A stretch of 64,000 bases of DNA from Nereocystis luetkeana (lineage: Eukaryota; Sar; Phaeophyceae; Laminariales; Laminariaceae): positions 4,899,132 through 4,963,131 of the forward strand of contig JARUPZ010000027.1 in assembly GCA_031213475.1 (NCBI GenBank), read 5' to 3'. Positions 1 to 9,600 of this stretch are shown piece by piece. Each line of letters starts with the position of its first letter. The stretch's first letter is position 1. Both the position numbers and the translations under genes were made by a program. Under the pieces are notes generated by a model, which was given only the letters and a program-made list of their open reading frames with translations, made no database searches and had not been told where the DNA came from.

Positions 1-2961
1 GCCGCCGTGAGTGCGGACGCCACCAGAACGTGCACGAAGAAGCCCTCGGGCCGGCCGAGGTAGGCCCTCGACGCGGGGGGCAGGCCGATGCCGCCCGGCC
101 GCCGCTGGTAAAAGATCGCGGTCTCCGTGGGCCTCGGACCGGGGCTCAGGGGCGTCGTCGCCAGCTTAACCTCCGGGGAGAGCTCGACAGCCGGAACGAA
201 CGGGGAAGATCTCGGTGAGAGCTTGCCACCGAGTGTCGCCGCCCTCGGAGACACACGGGCCGATCCCCCAGGCGCCGATCGAGCCGAGGACGCCGACGAC
301 GGTCTCTCCCACAAACGGGCCCCGTCCAAGCTGCCGGCCACCGCGGCGGCGGCGGCAGCGGCTGCCAGCGCTGTCGCCGGCCCTCTGCCGGGCGATGTCG
401 CCGACAACGCCGACGTTAACGCCGACGCCTCTAGAGCACGGGACGGCGACCGCGACGGAGTGGTCTGCGACAGCGCCGCCGGCCCCGGGCTCAACGGCGG
501 GCGGGGCCGAGGGGACTTCTTACGGCCGAGGCTCCACGCGACAGCCGCCGCCGCGGCCGCCGCCAGCGACTTCTTTGCCGTCACCGTTAGGTTCGACCTG
601 CCGAAGGTCGAGGAGGGGCCGTCCGACAGGGATCGGTGGGGGGGGGGGGTTGCGCGCGCTCTCCCCCGCGAACCCGGCCACTCCGGCGGAGGAAGGGCAG
701 GAACCGTACACCCCGCTCTTCGAAGCCTGCGCCAAGTCGACGGCCCCGGCGGCGATCGCGATGGCGTCCGGGCTCGCGGACAGCGCCAGTATCGGCGGGG
801 GCGGCTTTGCCGGGAACCCCGCGATGTCGTCGTCGTCGTCGTCATCACCGCCCCCCCCCTCCCCCTCCGCCGCCTTCTCCTTGCCCACAGCAGGACCTTG
901 AAAGGGCGCTCCGGCTACCTTTTGGTGCTTCTCGGGCGCTCCGGCCGCCTCCTCCTCTTGCGCGGCCCGCTTCGGCGTCGCGCCGGCGCCGGCTTCTGCC
1001 TCCGCTCGCGCCGCGCTATTTCTTCCCGAGCTGCTCAGCGGTGTCGCTCTGTCTGGGCTCGACCCTCGCAAGGCCTTGGCATGGTTCGCCGCTGCCAGCT
1101 CGTGCGCGTCGGTCGGTTTTTCCTCCGTTTCTTCGGGAGTGGAAATTCGGAGCCGGAGCTCCTGCTCCTGCTCTTGCTGCTGCCGCTGCCGCCGCTTCAG
1201 GCGCCGCTGCTGCTGCCGCTGCTGCAGCTTTCCGACGGAACCGTTGCCGGCGATCTCCTCAGACACCGAGCCCCGCAGGGACAACAAGACATCCGGAAAG
1301 CCGTACGCGACGGCGTCTTCCTTCGCAGGAAATGGTGGCGGTGGTGGCGTCGCCGACGGTGGTGGCGGCGGCGGCGGCGGCGGGTCGTCGCGGCTCGAGG
1401 GCGGCGGAAAGCTCGCGCTCAGCGTAAGCCTAGGCGCGGGCAAGCTCGGGGCCGACGGCGAAACGCCTCCGTCCGGCAGCGGAGAGCCGCTCGTGATGCT
1501 CGTAGCGGTCGTGACGCAGGTGACGACGCTGCTCGTCGAGGCGGCCCTCTTCTCGCGGGCGTCGGAGAGAGGCGAAGGGACTCTGAAGGAGTCGGCGCGG
1601 TGAGCCACCAGAGCGTACGGGGGCGGAGGACCTCGCGTGCTCGCGCCCGACGAGGCGGCTGCACGAGTAGTCGGCAGGGAGGCCCGTTTCGCCTCCAGTT
1701 GGCGCCGCCTGCTCTCCTCGAGAGAAACGGGGAAGAGCGGTGCGCTTACCCTCCGTGCTGGGATGGAGGAGGCGGGGGAGGCGGCGGCGTTCGCCGACGA
1801 GTACACCTCGTGGGAGGGAATGGGGTCTGTCGGCGACACGCCTCCGTGGGACGACACTCCGTTCGGCGGTGGCGGTTGCGGCGGCGGCACGTACGAGCTC
1901 CGACGGTCTCGCGAGGCTGCCGGCGAATAAATCAGCCGCCTTTGGTCTGGCGAGGCAGTGTGAAAGACAACGGCAGGGTTGAGAGTGTCTAGCCTTGGTG
2001 AAGCCGACGGCATGCCCGTCATCGTCGCGCTGCTACTTCCTTCTATCGGGGAGCTCTTGCCGCCGGTGCTGCCGCTGCTGGACCTCGAGCCTAATCGGCC
2101 GCGGCTGCCACCGCCACCGCTGCCGCCGCCGCCGCCACCGCCACCGCCGCCGCCACCGCCACCGCCGCCGCCACCGCCACCGCCACCGCCAGGCATGCTC
2201 AGCCGCTTCATTGTCGGCGGAGAAGGGCACCCGTCTTCTCTGCACACCTCCTGTTCCCCATGTCGCCGAAGCTGCTTGACCTTCTGGACTCGCTGCTTCA
2301 GGTGGTGCTGCTGCTGCTCCTGTTGGTGCTGCTCCTGCTCCTGCTGCTGCTCCTGCTGCTGCTTCTGTTGCAGCTGCTGCAGCTGACTAAGCTGCTGATA
2401 GTGCTGCTGGTGTTGCTGCCGCTGGTGTTCCAGCGACAACTTCTTGTGCTGCTCCTGCTCTCTTTGCTTCCAGGTAGCGGACGCCACGGTGGCGGAAGGC
2501 ACCACAGGCGCCGACGCCGACGTCGACGCCGTACCGCCGCTCACCTCGCGCTGCTCAGTCGACTCCTGCCGGCCGAAGAAGGGATGCCTCGTCGGCGCGT
2601 TCTCCCTTTGCCGCGGAGTGGCGACGGTGTTGACAGTGCCGCCGTAAATCATCTTCCGCCGGCCGCGAACGCCGGTGTGGTTGACCAGAGGCGACGGCGG
2701 GGGCAGGTCGGCGGGGTTCACGTATTTCACGCACACCTCGCGGTGCCGTTTCCAGCCGGCCTTCTGGCACTCCATACCGCAGTAGGCAACGGCCCGGCAT
2801 CGTGCGCAGAGTTTCAGTCGGACCTTGCGGCTCTCCTCTCCGGGCTCGGTCCGGGCCTCCTCCCCGTCGCGCTTGCCGCACGAGTCGCAGCGAGGGGTGC
2901 GCTTTCTCCTCGAAACCTTCTTGGGCGACAGGGCCCTGAACTCCTTGCCCCGGAAGGTCAT
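1..2961 (-). CDS. MYND-type zinc finger protein with low-complexity tracts (3' part outside window)
   Basis: The ATG at 2961-2959 opens an 813-codon reading frame that runs to a stop at 522-520. Residues 25-77 form a MYND zinc finger: C25-x2-C28, a long 23-residue loop, C52-x2-C55, then Y60-C61-x3-C65 and H73-x3-C77, which gives all seven Cys and the His. MYND fingers usually bind proline-containing peptides in chromatin or signalling partners. The rest is low complexity: a Gln-rich stretch (about 2280-2480), a run of more than 20 Gly (about 2094-2195), Pro and Ser runs, and an Asp run near 830-850. The stop overlaps a good donor (gtaag at 523-519, phase 2). Left of it, another minus frame stays open to base 1 and is rich in Ser, Pro and Ala, so the protein probably continues across a short intron and past the window. 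No SET domain is visible. Family certain, function unknown. Confidence 0.85.
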
Positions 2962-3699
2962 GATGGCGACGACAAAGAAGAAGTGCTACTCGTCGTACTC
3001 GTTCTCCGCTACCCGAGCCAGAAAAGCGGCGGTTGCACCTCCCAGCACAGCACAGCAATGAAAAACGAAGAGATTATTTCTCATATAAAAAAAACTGATC
3101 TTTTGCGTGTGATTTTTATTTCGAAAAACGTACGTATTCGATTTTCTCCCTTCCTCCGCTTTGCGGACCGCCGGACCTCCCGCCAGAGTTATGACTCCGC
3201 GGCCGAGAAACCTAGTCCCGAGCACCGAACGATGCTGCCACGGGTCGCACGCTAGGCACACACGTTCGGTTATCGGTCAAACTCCATGGTCGGCCCACGG
3301 AATATGAAATGTATATTCGGTCGTCCACAGGCCCCCCTGTTGTTTTCTTTTTGCAGTTATATCGTGATGGTGGAGTTCCATAGAATAATTTGGCTTCGTA
3401 TCCGTGTGACAGGGGGGATCCTATTTTTTTTTCGAGGCGCGGCATCGCGAACAGACTATACCCAGGGCTTCCAGAGTCTACATCGGCGCCCTGTGCAGTA
3501 CCACTGCCCACCTCGAGGACGCCAGCCAGCTGACATATCATTTAGTCAGGCTTGGAGGGATATTCAAGCTTGGGACGCGCGGCGTCGTCGAAACAACGGG
3601 GACGAAATAGCCAGCGCTGCTACCGTTCGTCTTTCTGTACCTTTCAGTGTTCCGTCCCTTGGGAAGAGAGAACTCTACGTACGACTACTATTCATAGGG
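2962..3699. promoter_or_regulatory. Divergent intergenic region between the MYND gene and VTI1
   Basis: These 738 bases separate the start codons of two genes transcribed away from each other, so they should hold both promoters and 5' UTRs. Short open frames cross it, but none resembles a protein. I see no clear TATA box or other element I could name. Confidence 0.5.
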
Positions 3700-6600
3700 A
3701 TGTCGTCCATTTTTGACGCTTACGATGAGGAGTTCCTGGCTCTCACCCAGGACATAGGCAACAACATCAGCCACCTGACCACATACGAGACGGATTCAGG
3801 TGGGTGGCATGGGGCATGTGCATCCTGTTCGTCCCGTTTTGGGCACCCATCGTTGCTTTTGTTTCATTTTGAGAACAGAACGCCGTCGAAATCGTATATA
3901 TTTCCCATCTCTCCGGCGCAGTGAAGTTCAAGGCCAGCGAAAAAATGCGCGAGCATCCTTCCCGCTTGTCCTGAGCAACAACAGGCTACGAGACGAGTGC
4001 GAGTATGTCGTACAAGACTAGACCAAGACCAACAGCACTACGAGTACATCTACTTCGTACATAACTCTGACAAGCAGTTCATATATGAACGTACAGCAAG
4101 TCGGAACTGCTGCAGCGTCCGTTGCGTCCCTGGGATAGATTAGATACCATATACGAACGTACTGGTATACATTTGCGTCGTGTCCAATATTTCAATGCCA
4201 CTATCTGCGCCCCCCCCCCCCCCCCCCACACGCCCACGCCCCTCCCGACGTCCGTTCCAGGGAAAAAGCGAACGCAGCTGACCCATGTCGACGCCCTGGT
4301 CGGGCAGGCCGGAGACTTGCTGAAGCAGATGGAGATAGAAGTCCGCAGCACCCAGGACGCCTCGACGAAGAAGGAGCTCGCCGGGTGAGAACGCAGACAG
4401 CGATGAACGCGTGAGCGCGTGGAGGGTGAAGAGGACGCCCCCTCCCCTTCCTTCTCCCCCTCTCTCTCCCTCCCTCCCTTCCCCCCCCCCCCCCCTACCC
4501 CCCACCCCCCGCGGACCCTTCCCCCCCTCCCTCCCTCCCTGAACAGGCGGCGGGAAGGTATCCGCCGCCGCCACCTCTGGATGTTCACCGTCAGCGCCCC
4601 CCCCCCCCCCCAGAATGTGAAATGTTTAAGGAGGAACGGGATGTGTTAGATGAGGAGATGAGGAAAATAGACGAACGTGACACGGAGGAATTTGGTACAA
4701 CACTTACTATTAATATATTGTAGCGAGAAAACGGTCGCTATCCTACCTATAGGGCTCGTAGGAGATAGATCATGGCGGCCACAAGCGGCGAAACAGGAAG
4801 GGGGCGAGAATAGCGAAAAGTTTCTATTAATAATATTAATATTAATAGTATGTCGTACGCATATGGAACCAATGTATTGAGCGCCCCCAACTGTTGGAGG
4901 TGTCTACTGTTGTATTTTGGGAGTAGGAGCAGTACTCCGTCTCGAAAGGGATTCGTGGTCAATGGTCAAATGATCACAGTAAGCCAAGCAACTAATGAGT
5001 ATGCGCCCGCCCCCCGCCCATGACAGCACGCTCCGGCCTTGAAGGCCTGTCGCTGCCGCGGCACCCACAGCAATGTCCAGCGCCCTCTCGCGCGTTCTTT
5101 GTCACTAGAACTTTACTTGCTCATTTTGGGAAATGTTTCTTCTGTCAATAGGCTTTCTTGCGGTTCTCCCGCAGCCTGAGGTGGAAGAGGAGGCCGCGAG
5201 AGTCTGCACCGGGCGTTCCTGCTCGCCATTTGCTACCGATATTAATCTATGAACTGCTGTAATTGTAGCTATCTGTCCCTGTTTGCAGCGTGTACCTGGT
5301 ATCAGGTGTGACATCCTGTGAACCCAGGTACCTGGTATATTTTTTTCTCGTGCATACTGCTGTTGTACGTCGTCAATTCATGCGCAACGTTGCATGCGAC
5401 ATGCGTGCCGTTGGTGGAGAGGCATCGTCGTTTACCCCCCAGCCATGAACACGTGCGTAATGCGGCTGTCCGCCGCGTTGCTTTTCACCGTTCGTGCTGA
5501 CTGCTGCCTGCGCACATGTACGCGCCTGCTGTACCGCCGTTATCGCCGTCGTTACCTTCTCGTCCCCGTCAACAACAACTAATAATAATAATAATACGAT
5601 AACACTCAACAACTGCTTCTACAGCAACAATTACCATTAATACTATTATGGGGGACCATATTAACCCTTACAGCACCACACTCCCACACTTTGTATTGTG
5701 AGTTAATGTGAGAACAACAACAAAAAACAAATGTGGGGACAAAGTACTCAAAACTGTAAGTAGTTTGCCCCCAAAACGGGACTGGGGTCCTAAAAGGGTT
5801 AAATAGGACCTACGGTAGAGACAAAAAAAACTGTATGTTTTACCTATTTTTACTAACAATATTTGGTCCTATTTTACTATGGTGCCCCGTAATACCACTA
5901 CCTGACACAACGCAGCAAGATTTCGAGCTACAAGAAGACGCTGCAGTCGCTGCGGGGAGACTACCGGAAGGCGGTTGAGAAACAAGAGCGGGAAGGGCTC
6001 CTCGGGGGAAAGGAAGGGGTGAGAACCGAGCAGTGAGCAAATGAGCAACAACCACGTCCCGGTCTCTTCTGCCGAAAAAATCGGTTCACCGTGCACCCGG
6101 CCGGCGGCTGCTGTTGCGGCATTCCCTCCCGCCGTGCCCCTGCTGTGGTGTCGTGTGTATGCTATTTTCGTAGTACAACGTTGAAGACGTGATATTTGCT
6201 CTCGGCATCCCCGGGCTCGTAGACGGCGCCTCGAGCACACGGCTGCTGCTGTCGTGGCTGCAGTTCTTTCTGTTTCCAGAGGTTTTGTTGCTTGGTACGG
6301 CAATCGCATAGCGCTTTGGTTTGGACCCTCCTTTGCGCGCTGTGAGGGATGCAACAGCAGCGGGAGTAGTAGCAGCAGCAGGGACGACGTGCTTGCTCGC
6401 AGGCAGTATATTAACAGCGGTGAGCAAGGGTGGGCTAGGAAGGGTGTGGACTTGTAGTAACAGTACTCATATCAGCAGTATTAGGATTCGTATCATAGCG
6501 GCAATTGTGGTATGTAGCTGCTGTATACTGGTGCTCGAAGTATGACACCAGTAGCTTTCACGCCCGCCGCGACCGTTCGCTCCGACTGGTCGTAACCTAC

Positions 6601-9600
6601 CCTTATCTCCGTGTTTTATCTCTCTATATATGTCGGGGGGGGGGGGAAATCCGCGGCTCGACTTTCTCGCACGTTTGTTCACCGCTCGCCCCTCCCCGCC
6701 GCGCCGTGCCCGGCCTGCTGCTCTCCATCAACTCCCGCCCCGCGCAGCAGATGTTCGCGCAGGGGGGAGCGTCCCAGGAGCAGCGGGATCGACTGCTGCA
6801 GACAACGGACCGCTTAGACGGGCAGGGTCGTAGATTAGAGGACAGCAAACGGACCATGATGGAGATTGAGGATACCGGTGAGAGGGGGGGTGGGGGTTGA
6901 GGGAGGTTGGGGGGGGGGGGAAGGGGGAAGGGGAGGGTTGTTGGTCGATGCGAGAGGGTTTCTTGTCGGCGGGGGCGTTTTTTGTTTTTTTTTTCAAGGT
7001 TTTGTAATTCCTGCTGAGTGCATGACGCTCTATGCCCCGCACATGTATTTAAGTATTTATCTCCCGCGGATGTGTTGACTGCAGTGCGATGTCGCTGGTG
7101 CCGTGTATTAGCTTGGTCTCTGAGGTGGGGGTGATTGTGGGGGGGGGGGGGGGGGGTTGATGCCTCCTGTACGGCGTTCATGCAGGGGTCGTCACCACGT
7201 TTCTCATCGCCTACCGTGGGCGTGCCGTCCTTTTTTTTGTCGCGGTTTCTGGCCTCAAGCTCTCTCTCTCTCTGTGTGTGATGATAGCACCCCGCCCAAA
7301 CACTCCGTACCTGTTGCGATGCCGCCGCTGTTTTATATGTTTTGTATACCTGTTGGCCACTCCCGAGTCGTGATTGGCACCCTTTTCGTGTCGTTCGCGG
7401 TGCGTACGTACGTACGTACGTACGTGCACCCATCGTGTATCCGTTGGCGCCCTTCCTTACCCTACTGTTGCGCCCGAACGCAGCGATGGAGATCACGATG
7501 GAGCTAGGACGCAACCGGGAAAAAATAGGGGAGGTGCACGACAAGGTAAGAGCCGTTGGGGAGGAAGGGTAGCGCCCCTGCTTCTGTTTACCAGAAAAAA
7601 AAAAAAAAAAAAAAGCCAAACGGACACGTTTTATTTATCGCGTCAGTTTTTGCGGTCCATATGTACGTACAACTGACAACAACCCAGGCATTAGCTAGAA
7701 GCATTCATGCAGCTCTGTTATTTCTCCCGCCCAATCCCCTCTTATTTCTCCGACCCGATCCCCTAATACCTAATATCATAGCTGTTACTCGTAGTAGCTC
7801 TTACAGTAGTGCCGACTTTATCGACACCCATTTTTTTTTGGTGTGGAACGCCCCCCTTCCCCCCCTCCTCCGTCTCGTTGTTTCGCCTGATACGATGGTG
7901 CACGTCGTGTGGTGGAGCTCGTGTGAGTACATAATAGCATTGCACGGTGTTGGTGACCTCAAGCAGTAGCTGTGCGCTATCGACATCAACAAATACTGGG
8001 CTGTGCAAAGAAAAAAAAAATAGCATTCCGGCGCGAGCGTTGCCATGGCCGAGAGAAATATGAATACCGCTCTGACCGATAGTGTAAACACCGTTTGATG
8101 ACCGATCTCAGAGTCCTGATGGGTGGTATATTTTCGGTCGGAGTGGTTTTCAGACGTTTTTTTAGCAGACTCCAGCGACTTTTGTCGGGAGAATTTTGCT
8201 GTTGTTCTCGAGACCGATAATGATGCTGGTCACGAGACCATGGCATGAAGGCGTTGAGAATTTCGACCCGAAGAGGGAGGTGGTATCGGTACACCCTCCC
8301 CCCCCCTCCCCCTCCCCCCTCCCCCGAAGGCTCCAGGCCGACTTTACCGCGGGAGGCGCCTATAGTACGATATGGTGCATGACGCTGCGTGTACTGTATT
8401 TTTTTTTTTGTGTTGCTGGCGGTCTTGGTCTCGGGAAGTTTGATTCCGATCGACTGTAAAGTTGCCTGGTAGGGCACACGAGAGATGACGACACGAGAGA
8501 TGCCGTGAGCGTCTTGTGAACCATGCCACTGCTAAGCGCGGCGAAGGAGCGAGCAGAGCGCGAGCGGGGAAGCAGGTTGCACGTTGTGGTGTAAGGCGGT
8601 CGGAGGTGCATTGGATCGCTTGGGGGCCGAAAGAGTCGCGGCGGGGGGGAGGGGGGGGTAGTGTCTCTGTTGGATCCCGCATTGCGCTGAGCTCGCCTGC
8701 GCGGCGTCCCTCGAAAGGTGGCTTGTTCGGCGTACGTGAGATCTTTTGACTGAGGGTCGGTGTGTCTGTGGCGTTTTCGGGGGCGGGGGTGATCTCGCTG
8801 CTGTCGTCCACACGAGGTCTAGGCTTTGCTTTCCTATGCTGATGTTGCTGTGGCTGCGGTGCACAGACCGTCGTAGTATGAATGTATGAACTGCGGTACT
8901 GGTAGTTTGCAGCAGCGGTAGTGGCCGCTGTGTTGGTCGCGCTAGGAGTAGGCGGGGACAAAGGCCCGCCCTGTTTGTGTCCCACCCCGTGCGCGTATTT
9001 GTTTGCCACCGGGGTATGCTGTTTCCCACCCGTGCGTGTGTTGTTAGCAACCGGTGTGTGTTGTTTGCCACCGGTATGTGTTGTTTGCCCACACGTGCGT
9101 GTTGTTCTATGTACACACCGCCCCCCCCCCCCCCCCCCCCCTCCTCTCCTTATTCTTGCCCCCCGCCCCCCGCCATGTAACCGTAGGTGCGGGAGACGAA
9201 AACTAATCTAGACGAGGGCAAGACCGTCCTCGACAGGATGCACGGCTGGTTCCGCAATTTTTAGACTGCGTCCGCACGATCGTCTGCCCTAGCGAGCGCA
9301 AGTAGCCTGACCGCTTTTCTTGTCATACCTGTTTGGGTTTTTTTTATTGATTGTCTGGTTTGATTGATTTGCGGGCCTTCCTTTCCTCCTGATGATGGGT
9401 GGCGTGTGTGTGCGTTCCCCCCCCCCCCCCCCCCCCCCCCCCGATGGCGTACAGCAGCAATACGTACGTGGGTTATTTGAGTTTATGTGTTTGAGACGCT
9501 GGCATCCCCTGGCCCTTGTTGCTGTTGACACCTTCCCCCCCCCCCCCCCCCTCCCTGGTCCTACGACTACGGCCATGCATGAGATCGAGTACATATCTCC

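Noticed and set aside
127-1992. 621-codon plus-strand open frame opposite the MYND gene
   Set aside because: It is the antisense of the MYND reading frame. Its long openness comes from GC-rich codons and repeats; the minus frame has the zinc-finger pattern.
2260-3255. 331-codon plus frame rich in Leu
   Set aside because: Antisense of the poly-Gln part of the MYND gene (CTG repeats), with no domain.
7254-7276. CRISPR-like or regulatory meaning of short CT/GT repeats
   Set aside because: Plain dinucleotide runs; there are no regularly spaced unique spacers anywhere in the window.
6624-7619. 331-codon minus frame across VTI1 exons 4-5
   Set aside because: Crosses two plus-strand exons with correct splice phases; composition is Pro/Thr low complexity.
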